Positions 25,521-36,850 of a stretch of 64,000 bases of DNA are shown one piece after another. Origin of the DNA: Aselliscus stoliczkanus. Taxonomy: Eukaryota; Chordata; Mammalia; Chiroptera; Hipposideridae. Each line of letters begins with the position of its first letter. The first letter of the stretch is position 1. The notes beneath the pieces are model-generated. The model was not told where the DNA came from. It searched no databases and saw only the letters and a program-made list of their open reading frames with translations. The stretch spans positions 10,697,501 through 10,761,500 of the forward strand of contig CM066736.1 in the NCBI GenBank assembly GCA_033961575.1. The letters are read 5' to 3'. The translations under genes and the position numbers were made by a program.

Positions 25521-27352
25521 GGAAGCACACTTCAAAGACAGCAACCTCACTGAACCTCAATTTCCTATCAATAAGTTTGAATTGTTTTAATGATTAAAGA
25601 TCACTGATGAAACTAGAGCGTACTACTCAGCAAGCTACATTTTTGAAGTAAAGGGCTAGAGGTCGAGAATATCCTAAAAGCTCCTGATAGGATATGATAT
25701 GCTATTGTTGCTGTGATAACTCAAAAAGGCGGGGGGCAGGGAGATGGGGTGGGAGGACACAAAAGGCCCATCCTGTGAGTTTACAATGGAGTTCCAATGC
25801 AGAGAGAGAAGGTTACATACAAAAGAATAGCCATCCTCAAGAGTAATAAGTAAATTCACATGCTAGCCTTGAAGCCACTGGCAAGACTCCAAGCTGTAAA
25901 AGAAAACTGACTGCCGATACAAAGGCTACTGCGTCGACTAAATAATACACGTCCTCTAGTTTGAAAAACCAGCCCCCATGGATTGTCATATGAGAGTATC
26001 TATCTTGTCCTAAATCGAGTACTTTCTGTTAAGTATTCTATACCAAATTAAAAATATCATGTGGAAATATTACACACAGAAAGCATGAGGGGAAGAGCTT
26101 CTCCAAGAGGAAATCAGGTATGCATATTTTTACTTTAATACCATGTAATCGATGATATGAACTTTGGTTATCAAATGTATCCAATAAGGGCTGTCATAAC
26201 AAAACAAGAAACCCTGAGATGGACGTTTTCTTCACTGAAAAAAATTGTAAGGATTAATAAAAAGAATAAAAATAGATGATAAGACAATAAACATGGCAGA
26301 GATGTAGAATAACACCATAAAATATTTTATTTTAAAAACAGTAACTCAAATATTCCAGAAATCTAAAATCTGTGTATGAAGAAAGCAGTTCCTGGTCACC
26401 AGCACTATTCATGAACTTGGTAACACAGTGAAGCAAAGGCATCAACCAGGAGGCAATGGCTTCAGGATGTGCCAGGGACCCAGGGAGCGCCAGCTCCCTG
26501 CAAACGCCTGTACAGAGTTTTAGGAGCAAGCCCTTTTCTAAGAGAGCATCTGAAGCTTTCTGCAAATCTCAAATGGGTAAGTGACCTAGAAGAGATAAGA
26601 GCCACTCATCTAAGACTAAGTTTCCAACGTTGCTAGTGTTAATTTTCCTTGAAAAATGAACAATACAGTAAGGAAAAAAGTTACGAGAATAATTAGGTTC
26701 AGAACAAGGTTAAATAAGTGATTATCAAACTCCATGGAAATCTTTTTACAGCATTCAAGAAATACTTCATTCTATTTGTAAGCTATAAATTTGAAAATTT
26801 AAAGTTTTAGGAAACTCAACTAGCTTTACAAACAGATGTTGTTGCCTGTGCCATTTAATCAATTCAAGTCACATTCCTAGAAACAATATAGCCATCTGAT
26901 GAGTTCAGCGTCAATGGGACGAGCCAAATCCACACAACAGCATTTTACAAAAATAATCAGTGGTTTAAAGCAGGGCATGTGCAAGATTCCTGAAATAACA
27001 CACACATAATTCACTGCCAAACTCAGATCAATTCAAAATCTGCAGAGGCAAGAAGCATTATTATGGCTCTGAAATCCATATTCAGTGAGGCTGTGTTCAG
27101 AAAATTTCATTTCAATTTCAAGAAAATAAATGACAAGAGAAGCCTGATAATGATTTTGGCAGATATCAGTACCTTTCATTCAAAGCCGAATCATTTTACA
27201 CAGCTTAAGATTTTTTTTTTTAAGATAAAGAAAAACTCCAATTTATAGGACTTACGTCTTGAATTTAAGGATGAAATGTCATCTACTGAGAAATGTAACA
27301 CTGTATCTTCTCAAATATTATAGCTCTCCAGACAACAGTGGGAGGTCAAAGA
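25521..27352. other. Intron 2 stretch; a protein-like open frame at 26332-26565 minus
   Basis: Mostly AT-rich unique sequence. A GC-richer island at 26380-26560 holds a minus-strand open frame (see findings). No repeat recognised. Confidence 0.4.
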
Positions 27353-27492
27353 GCACAGTGTTAAGGGGAAAAGCACAGCTTTCTTAGGGATCGGGTTGCA
27401 ATTCTGGCTCTGCCATTAACACACTGTGTGACTTTGAGTGAGTTACTTCACCTCTCTGTGCCTTGATTTACTCATTTCTAAATTGCCCATGG
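27353..27492 (+). repeat. MIR SINE
   Basis: 'gggttgcaattctggctctg', 'ccattaacacactgtgtgac', 'agttacttcacctctctgtg', 'ccttgatttactcatttcta' occur in MIR order, with good conservation in the core. Confidence 0.85.
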
Positions 27493-27859
27493 CCATGATG
27501 CACAGGGAACCCCTGATTTCCCCTAATAACTAACTACCAACCCTCACTACCCCACAGCCTCCTGGGCTCCTCACAGCCAGCATCTGCCCATAAAGTCACT
27601 CAAGGCCTCTTCACTAAAGCAATTTTAAAGCTTCAAGGAAATTAAAGTTTCTTCTCATGGAAGGCTTGGGAGTAAATGCAAAGATAGAAGATTCTCATAA
27701 ACCTAAGAACATCTTGTAAAAGAAGGATGAAAGAGAAATTACAACATTTTACAAAAGCACTGCTATTCTTGCCAGGAACCAAGGCTAAGTACCTGGAAAC
27801 CAGAAAGATGGGCTTTGCTAAGAACTTTTCAGATTTATTTCATGATTGCTTTCCACGGA

Positions 27860-27960
27860 AATCTATGTAGGGCCGTCAGTCTGAGTTTCCTCACCTGCCA
27901 AAATGGGAGGGCTGGACCAAAATAGTGACCTTTCAACCGCATTCCTCTGGACTTGCAGAT
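27860..27960 (+). repeat. MIR-like fragment
   Basis: 'gtctgagtttcctcacctgc caaaatgggaggg' matches the middle of MIR. Short and diverged. Confidence 0.4.
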
Positions 27961-30900
27961 TCTGTGAAAGCCTCACAGGTCTTGGGACAAATGTCTTCAC
28001 ACCATCTTCCAGCAGGAAGAGTAACAGCTGTAGTGTTTTACATATGTTTCCGTTTTATAAGTAAGGTAAAACCATGTAAGGATCCATGTAAAATTCAGTT
28101 TTACAAGTAAGTGCTGCTTATAAATGTTTGCAAATTATGCACAAAACAGTCAAAGTTCTGACATTCCGTGAGTTTATGACTATCATTCTGAAATGGAATT
28201 GAACAGTAAGATGACATCTGTTTCACAGAAATTCGCTTTGCAGTAGATATACTGAGAGGCTACATCTATTTAATACTTCAAGAGATAACATTTCAAATAA
28301 TATGGTGTGGAGCTACCTGTAAAAATTAAATCTCAAGACAATTCAAAGAGTAGGTAAAACGAAGACGCATTTCATTATTAAATGTAAAAACACTTATTGA
28401 AATTCATTAATTCTTTCAATCAGAACTGAGAAACATAAAAGTCAGAAATGCCAGAAACTTGAAAGCCTGATATTACAACTAAACGGGCCCCACTAAACTG
28501 TACATTATGTCATAGGGAACCCCCCCAAAAAAAACACAATGATGGATGAAAGGGTAGATAATTACACAGTAAGTCCCAATAACTACAGCACCAAGGCATT
28601 TAGCACTATTTAAAACCAACATTTAAAACCAAACTTTGAAAAACTATAACTTGAAAATTATAGACATATATAAAGTACTTGATAGCAAAAGTCAAAAGTG
28701 GGGAAGAGGAGAGATAGTCTTGGTACTTAATTTCTTTATGAACACAATGTAAGTTTATTACACCAACAGAATTTCAAAACTACTGAAGTCATTCAACAAA
28801 AAATATGTAATAAACGCTGTAAATTTCAAAATCCTTTTACATCAAAAAGAATTTTGAATCACACGGTTGAAGTATTAAATACATACAACCATGATTTTCA
28901 AAGATAGTACTAAAATTGATGTAGATATCTTCAATGATAAATAATGTTAAGCGACTCACTACACTTTGAAAGGTGTGTAAGAAAACGCAATAAAGGTTTA
29001 GTCCTTTCTTAATAATAGGTCCAGACAACCGTGCCAACTTTCTTACTTCTACGGGCAGGAAATTAAATTCATGTTACTAATTGACAGCGTTTATGAAAAA
29101 TGGCGGTGGTGTGACAGAAGTAGAAACCAGGAGTAACAGAAAGTGCACGCCAACATATGACAACAGCTACGGCTATTTATAAACTGATGAGATTTCCAAA
29201 TAATACAGTAAGTAGTAACCCGAAGGAACCAAACATATGTTTCCATACAAGCCGGATGTCGGAGAATAACATCACTACATTTATCCCCAGAATGAAATGC
29301 CCACCCTGAACAAAGGTAACATCAAAAATGTTATTTTCATTAAGTTATAAAGGGAAATCATACCAGAAAACTTGACACAAAAAGTTAGATACAGAAATAT
29401 ATGCCATTTAATTCCTCTATGCTTCTTTCAAGAGCTTTATTTAATACGGTTAGAATCATAAAATCCCTGCAACCCAAATGCTGCTAAAGTTAGTATTAAT
29501 TTACAAATTAACTGCTTTAAACTTTTTCAAAGAAAATCCATACATGAAAGGGAAAACATATAAAAGATTCTTGGCATTGATGTAAAGTTTTCAGTTTCAA
29601 CTATTCAAGACACAAAGAAAGGGCCACTGAAACATGGTAACCTGCAATTTTGCAGAGGCTAGAATGTGAACTGCTGGCACAGTGAGGCTGGGGAAAGGCG
29701 CAGTCATCTCACTTGTAACGAGCTCCACATGTGGGTTGTCGGTGATTTTTTTTGTTGTTGTTTTGTTTGTTTCTCTACTTGCTGTCAGAAGCACAGTAAC
29801 TGTCCTGAAGCTATTGTTTTAAGTTTTTGGTAAAATCAGAAATGCACATAAAAATAAAAATCCAGCCAACTGTTAGAGCTGGCGGTAAAAGTGAAGAGGC
29901 CTAAGGAATGACTAGTGCTGGCCAAAACTGCAAGGGAGGAAAGTCATGGGGGATCACTCAGCCATATGCTTAGTCAGAAACAAGAAAAAGTCATCGACAA
30001 AAATATTTTTGGTGCATGGACCAGCCAGGGCAAAAATTACATTTTATGGAGGAAAATTATATGTCATAATGGTATTTGCAAAAGTGGGACTTTTGGAAGG
30101 CTTCAAGAAGCATCTCTTTCAAATGTCAATGGTGTGCTATTTCACAGTAATCTTAGTGATCTGCTTCCAAAAGTTACCCTAACTAAGAATTTCTGCATAC
30201 AAACAGATTAAGATTTCATGCACCACGATCTAGAAATCGGTCTACTTTGAAAGAGAGAGAACCTAACGGCACCTAACTTACCATAAAACCCCAGTGATTT
30301 AGACCAGCTGCTTCAGGGTCGCGAGGTGCCAGCCGTAAAGTGAACCGCTGCAGTCTGTTTGCTGCCATCAAGGAGCAGCTACTGCCTAGAAAGAACCTGT
30401 AAGAACTTCCCTGGCAGGAAAGACGGCTGTCTCAGTAGCCATGCTGCCGGGAATTCCTACCAGTTCTCCCAATGGTCCTCTTTTCCAGTGTAGATGGATG
30501 TTCTGATTCCTAAATTATAAACCTTTAACCAACCACCTCACCTCTGCTATGTGTCCTGGTGTTTGCTGCCCTGGCTCTTAATGTACAACCCTGCGTCATT
30601 CCCCACTCTCAGCTCTCCTAGTTGCTACCTGTTTATTCTTTAGCTTGCTTTCCACTGTATGTGTCTTCCTTTGGGCTAACCCCTACTTTGTTTTGACCCA
30701 CTGTACTCCGTACACCTGGCTCCTGCTCTTAATCCTAAACTTTGTCTTGTGTGTGGACCCCAGTTTGCTACCTTATTTTCATGAGCTACCCCAGCCCACG
30801 TCCAAGACGACCTGGTAGGAGATAGGACGTGATCAGAATACATGAAATGGCTAAGATACACTAGGAACGATACCGTTACCAAGAAAAAGCAGCAGCGCAT

Positions 30901-33060
30901 CACTCACAAATGCATTTCTTTACCATCTCCCCTCATGGCTACCGAGGACACTACCGGTGACTGGAAAGAGACGGCCCTTTGCTCCAACCGCACATGGCCT
31001 CCTCCAGTTGCCCAGTTACACGTGTCGTTTGTCTTCTGGGGCCCACAGGTCGCTTTTCACATTGCTTCACAAAGCCTAACCAGAACTGAGAAAGCAGTGA
31101 TGCAAAGAGCAAAGGTACCAATAAAGGGAGGGAGAAGTCTGATTTTACCTTCATCCATTTGTTCTCTAACTCTAGCCTCATAAACACTTCAAAATGCCAG
31201 TTAAAAATGTATTCCAATAATGCATAAAAAATGAGATAGCATTTCAAAAAGATGTATACTATAAAAAATATATATATATTTCCAAGTCATTTTTTTTACC
31301 TCTTTTTTCCTAATTTCTTTTTACTTAGTGACACACAAGTAGGGCTAAGACTTCTCATCAGTCACTTGGGACCAAAGCCCTGAGCTATTACTTGATTCCT
31401 TCCTTGCCACCCATTAAGGAAGCACAAATGGTCACTTCCCCACAAGAACTGCCTTCTGGGCTGTTCTGCCCCCGCCTCCAAAAAAGAAGGGTCTTTTAAA
31501 AAGAAGAGCTAACTAACTCTTTTTCCGAGCCTTTCCCATGCCAGGCACCTCCTCCTCCTCCCCGACTTTCTTTGGCCAGAGAGAGGAGGAAGCTCTGGGC
31601 GACCAATTCCACTAAGAAGAAACTGGGTTACAGGCAGAATTATACAAACAGGTATGTTTGGATAAATGGCTACCAATCCAATCCATTCCAGGTTATTTTC
31701 CTACCCTGTCCTTTCATTCAAATCCACCTTCTGCCATCCCTGGAGCCTGAGAAAGCAATAACAAGTCCTGATTTGAATGAAGAAAAGCTTCATTGGGATA
31801 ATCCTAAGCACACATATTAAATCTCCCATAAAAATACATTTAATATGATTTAATGTTTTGAAGAATTTAAAATATATTGCCTAACTAAAAATTCAGTTGT
31901 TTGTTTTTTTTAGTTTCATAAAGAAAACATGAAACAACAGCAACGATAAGTTGTACAACATTAAGAAACCTACCAATCTCTAGGGAAGTACTTTAAGCAA
32001 ATACAGCAATATTAGGTATTATTATATTTCAAAAGTTGTCAAAGCATAGGAACATCTAAAATCTTACCTTAAACTCAAGCTAACAGGGCCAAGCTGTACT
32101 CCCTTCTAGTGAGAAGGAATAATACTTCTTCACATGGGAGACAGAAGAAACTATACTAGTACATTCAAGACTCATCGGTCTCAGCAGTGAACATCTATCA
32201 GTGAAGAAGAATAACTATAACTTACAGAAAGGAAAAAAATTATAAGATGCAAAATTAGTAAGTCAAAGGGATATCGGGGATAAAATAGCAAATAGCTTGT
32301 CCCTCTTTTTAAACTTGCTCTCCTCCCTTTATTATTAATTACCAGGGAACCAGAGCATAAGGAAATTACAAAGGCATCGATTCACAACTATTTATCTGTT
32401 TCTGTTTAAATATTCCAAAATAAGATAAAACAATAAGTAAATCTGAATCCTCTAAACAACTCACTGTTTACTAGGCTAAAAAAGAAAATGTCTGTTCTTT
32501 CTAGACTTCTTTGAATGCAACTTGTTTTGCAGATTTGACTTTGGAATCACATTTTACATAATTATAAAACAAGGTTAAATTTTCAAATAAACCCTAAAAA
32601 ATAAAATGAAACAAACACGTCTCACTGTGTAACTAGTTGGTGACAAAAATCACACAGAGTAATCCTCCAGTAGGAATGACGTATACACAAAGAACATCAA
32701 AAATAATCAGTAAAAATACATATATATCAATAACACAACAAAAACAAGCACTATTTTCAGTAGTGATATTGTTGAAAGCAGTGTTCTTATTCTAAGACTG
32801 TTGTATTTAGAGTATGGGATAAAGCAAATGAGAAACTGTGGGGAGCATAAGTAATTTTGGCATTAAGAAGATTTGAGGATGTAAAAAGATGTGAGGATGA
32901 TGAAATTAAATAAAACTCTAGACCTCAACCTAAATTGCTAAGTATCAGGATGAATTACTATGTTACTTATCTAAAAAAGGAAAAAAAAAAAGGTGGGTGG
33001 GGGGCACGCACGTATCTAGGTTTGTTTACTGAAAAGGCCTAGAAACAATAATAAGTAGTA
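27961..33060. other. Long mostly unique intron stretch with a GC-richer block at about 30240-31640
   Basis: About 5 kb with no transposon I can recognise. 30240-31640 is visibly richer in G and C than its surroundings, with several CpG sites and C/T-rich runs. Frames there overlap on both strands and show no known domain. Confidence 0.45.
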
Positions 33061-33089
33061 GTACCAAGCATCCCCAGGGCTCAGACTGT

Positions 33090-33420
33090 GGTCTCTGAAC
33101 ACCATACTCCACTTAAAGGAATGAGAATTCTTTAGCAAAACAGCTGATTCTAGATCTGGAGCAGAAAATGTTCAGGGTAAGTCTGGAACACCTTGTTCTG
33201 CCAAAAAGCAAGGAAGGTGTCAATGATTGAGTCATGTCAAATCTTGAATAGGCTTCTACTGGCCCAAGGCAGGACAATTTGAACATCGAGAAGGATAACA
33301 ACTGCAATCAATTGAAACAATATGTTTTAAACCATGAGTTCAGAATAATATTCAAAAATAAAAACTCACAGGTCATCTTTGGAGGAACGGTTAACTATCA
33401 CACCACAGTAAAGTTAATAT
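33090..33420 (+). repeat. Possible old L1-related repeat
   Basis: 'tgattctagatctggagcag aaaatgttcaggg', '..tcatgtcaaatcttgaatag' and 'actcacaggtcatctttgga' give the impression of a dispersed mammalian repeat, but I cannot assign a family. Confidence 0.3.
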
Positions 33421-33433
33421 ATAAAAATGCCTT

Positions 33434-33542
33434 TGGGGGCCAGCCAAGTGGCGCACTGGTTAAGAGCTGGCTTGGGACGCCAGCGGCCCCGGTTCGGATC
33501 CCACATATGAGAACCACTGAAATTGCCCTCTTAAAAAAAAAA
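33434..33542 (+). mobile_element. Short tRNA-derived SINE (lineage B)
   Basis: Head 'gggggccagccaagtggcgc', B-box-like 'ggttcggatccc', A tail. Perfect 11-bp duplications aaaaatgcctt at 33423-33433 and 33543-33553. Confidence 0.93.
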
Positions 33543-33885
33543 AAAAATGCCTTAGGAAAGTTTTCTTCAAATACTAGTCATATTACATCTGCCATTTCAA
33601 TAACTCAAATAAGATTCAAATGTTCCAATTATAGGGGAAAGGGGACAAAACTAATTCACATATTCTGTATGAAGAGTAAAGTATCAGAAAAAAAATGAAA
33701 TAGTGTTACTTGGTTAAAAGTGTGATATAAAAATGGAAATGTTAACCTCTCCTCCAAAAAAAAGAGTTGTATGTATTTTATTCATTCTGACTTACATGAC
33801 TGCATATATATGTCTTGGTAAGGTAAAATGTACCTTTAAAAGAATTATCAATGATTATGGGGAGTTCAGAGCCTAATGGTTTCTT

Positions 33886-33960
33886 TTTTTTTTGTTTTTT
33901 GAGGGCAGTGTCACTGGCCCTCATATGTAACCACCGCAACATGCGGCCGCCCCCCCCCAC
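33886..33960 (-). mobile_element. Internally deleted short SINE with perfect target duplications
   Basis: Plus strand reads T-rich tail, 'gagggcagtgtcactggccc', then jumps from 'tcatatg' to 'taaccaccgc', missing the B-box and anticodon-like middle, and ends in a scrambled 'atgcggccgc' plus a C run. Exact 11-bp duplications aatggtttctt lie at 33875-33885 and 33961-33971. Confidence 0.88.
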
Positions 33961-34173
33961 AATGGTTTCTTAAACTGTCAACATTTTGGGTACCATTATG
34001 GCAAGACTTTAAATATTGCAAATAGATTAGAGAGAAGGTAGTCTTTGAAGTTTCTGGTTCTGGAGTAAAAATTAAAAACCAAAGAGATATATACCTCAGT
34101 GTTCAACATCCTTTAATAACTTCTACTTTGGATTAAATGAGGACCCTAAGGCCACATTGAGGAAATAATTTTT

Positions 34174-34295
34174 GTTTTATTTTTTTAATTTTTTTTTTTT
34201 TGAGGGCAGTGTCACTGGCCCTCCTATGTGGGACCCGAACTGGGGCCGCGGGCTTCGCAAACCAGCGCTTAACCACCACACCACTCGGAAGGCCC
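34174..34295 (-). mobile_element. Short tRNA-derived SINE (lineage B)
   Basis: Complete copy with a long T run; 5' end 'accactcggaaggccc' on the right. Target duplications aggaaataattttt (34160-34173) and aggaaatagttttt (34296-34309), one mismatch. Confidence 0.92.
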
Positions 34296-34309
34296 AGGAA
34301 ATAGTTTTT

Positions 34310-36028
34310 AAATTGTCCCCAGAAAATTCACCTAGGCTAGAGGTTACTCCTTTTTAAATTCATGGCTTTGTTTAAAAAAAAAGAAAAGACTACTGCTATC
34401 ACTGTGCCACATTATCAGTCTCTGGCTTTTCCTGATACTGGTCCAGCTCGCCATTATCATTCCATGCTTTTTTGAAATACTAACTAAAAAAAAAATCACA
34501 GCTTTTCACCCAGTGCACATACTCTAACCCAACTATCCTCTACTACGCTTTCCTTCTTAAGTATTTTTCTTACCAGTTACTGAGGGAATGGTGAGATATC
34601 TATTAGCGCCAACCACCTACCGCAGTGAGATTTGTTCCAGACCTACTTACACGGTGGCCAAGGCCAAAATAAAACCATGATGATACTTCCTCAAACGATA
34701 GAGAGTCCTCAAACTGTGGTAAACCCAGAAGATTTCCAAGTGGTTCTACTATAATCTAGGCTCTTAATGCTAATAACATTTAACCATGGTTAACCAAAAT
34801 TAGGTTTCCTCCCGAAATACACTTCTAAAAACTCTAAGTTAACCATTTTTTTCCCTAAATCTTTCTAATGTTATGGACAGTCAATTGCCACAAACTAGAC
34901 CAAGGCAATTTGAGTGAAGACATATTCAACTGCCTTTCTTTCTTTCCCATTCCAACTTACACATGACATGAAATATAGCATGGAGAGTGAAGGGGGCGGG
35001 GGGACAGGCAGGTTTAGTCTAAAGAGTAAATCTCTTAAGTAGGGTTAGTCAGCATAGGCAACGCGAAATGATTTCCAATTGCCACAATAGCATACAGGCA
35101 GTCTCTAGACTGTATTCAAAGTTATCAGAGCCTTCAGTGAAATCCTGTCAAGACAGTCTAAGCTGGACTGCACATTTGGCTGTTCAGCTACATTCAAGGG
35201 AAGCAGCCTGCTTTGAAAGGCTGCCACATTGACATTCCTAAAGGAAATCCGAAAAACCGCTAAGCAAATGGTATGAATAATATTCTTACCTCTCCCAAAC
35301 CTCTGAAAGCATTTAATAAATGTTTATTAAATGAGCTGCCTTATTTCATAAAATACATATCCCATCTCTTAAAACTTCTTTTAAACCTCTTCCCAAAATA
35401 AACAAACAGCCCAAAATCCATCTCAGAAGATAACCAACATATGCTTCTATGTTTCTATAATGGTATCACAGGGCCCTAAAACTCAACCACACGTCCCTAA
35501 GGAACAATGCCTGCGTTCTGTACAGCACCTAACACTCACTGCACAAATACACTACCGAAAATCCAAAACTGGCACAAGAATCTATCACATTTATTTTAGC
35601 ACACAAGCAGGACTGTACCAAAACAAGCCTCCAGAAATCCTGCCTGGGCTTAGGGAAAATGTAAATATGTAAACTGGTAAGATCATGAATAAAGAGCCCT
35701 CTAAGTAAAGCTAATGGAAGTGGAGTGGCATTTATCAATGAAAGCTCATCAGAAGCTTTAGCTCATTTATTTAGCTCATCAAGATAAATCATGTGAAAGT
35801 GGACTCTGAAAAGCACTCTCAGGTTTACCACCTGAAGCTGTTAACCTGAAAAGCCCAGGGTGGTTTTCAGTAAGAAAACTCGTTCCCTATCTTAATAAAA
35901 AAAGTTTACCACCATCTCAAAAAGTAACATAGGAAAGAAAAAGATACAAAGGGAAGAAAAGGAAGTGGCGTGAGGGGTGGAGGGGTGGCAAAGGAAGGAC
36001 GTAAGGAAAACTTCAGGATACTCTTATT
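34310..36028. other. Intron 2 stretch without recognised elements
   Basis: Unique-looking sequence; nothing recognised. Confidence 0.45.
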
Positions 36029-36042
36029 AAAACCCCAGCCAG

Positions 36043-36497
36043 GGCCGGCCAAGTGGCTCGTTGTTTAAGAGCTGGCTTGGGATGCCAGCTCTGAGCAACA
36101 GGGCCCTGGTTCGGATCCCACATATGAGGGCCAGTGACACTGCCCTCTACAGCTAAGATGGTGAACAACAGCTCCACCTGGAGCTGGGCTGCTGGGAGTC
36201 CCCAGTGGGAGGCCACAGGCTACAGTGAGTGGCCGGTGGCCAGTGTGAGCGGCTGGCAGCTGGCATGAGCTGCCATGAGCCGCCGTGAGAGGCCGTCCAA
36301 TGGAGGGCGAGCAATCTGCCTCACCCAAGAAGAGCGCAGTGATAATACCAACATGGGCCAGTGAAGCAACGTCCTCCACAACAGACTGAAGAACAAAAGG
36401 ACAGCAAATTGTCTGTTCCCCTTCCCCGGCTCCCCAAAGCTGTTTCGCTCCCCCAATTCCCCAATAAAATCTTTAAAAAGAAAAAAAAAAAAAAACA
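36043..36497 (+). mobile_element. Long T+ type SINE (head lineage A, duplicated pyrimidine tail)
   Basis: Full-length copy of about 455 bp. The head contains 'gccagctctgagcaacaggg' and B-box-like 'ggttcggatccc'; the body starts 'ctacagctaagatggtgaac'. The tail has two C/T-rich runs and ends AATAAAATCTTT (36463-36474), a polyadenylation signal plus a TCTTT pol III terminator, then A-rich. Exact 14-bp duplications aaaaccccagccag at 36029-36042 and 36498-36511. Frames over it are not genes. Confidence 0.95.
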
Positions 36498-36640
36498 AAA
36501 ACCCCAGCCAGATGAGGAAGACTTCGTACCACATGCCTGGTTCAATGGTCTTCTGTTAAAACACTTTTAGTGCCTCTTTCTTAAGATGGCATAAGAAATG
36601 GCCTTTCTGCCATTTCTAACCAGCGCTGGTCAGGCCCCTA

Positions 36641-36850
36641 GACCAACACTGCCCAGTGGAACTTTCTGTGGTGCTAAAAAAACTTTTATATCTGCACTGT
36701 CCAACAGGGTGGCCCCTAGCCACAGATGGCTATTGAGCAGAAAGGTGTCATGTGATTTAGGAAATGAATTGTTCATTTTATTTAATTTTAATTAATTTAA
36801 ATTTAAATAGCCATACATGATAAGTAGCTAGCATATCAAATAGTGTAACT
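36641..36850 (+). mobile_element. hAT-like non-autonomous DNA transposon
   Basis: 'cactgcccagtggaactttc', 'tgcactgtccaacagggtgg', 'cagatggctattgagcagaa' and 'ttaattaatttaaatttaaa tagccatac' follow a common mammalian hAT-type MER element. The right end 'atatcaaatagtgta' is a decayed inverted copy of the left end. Exact family name uncertain. Confidence 0.55.
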
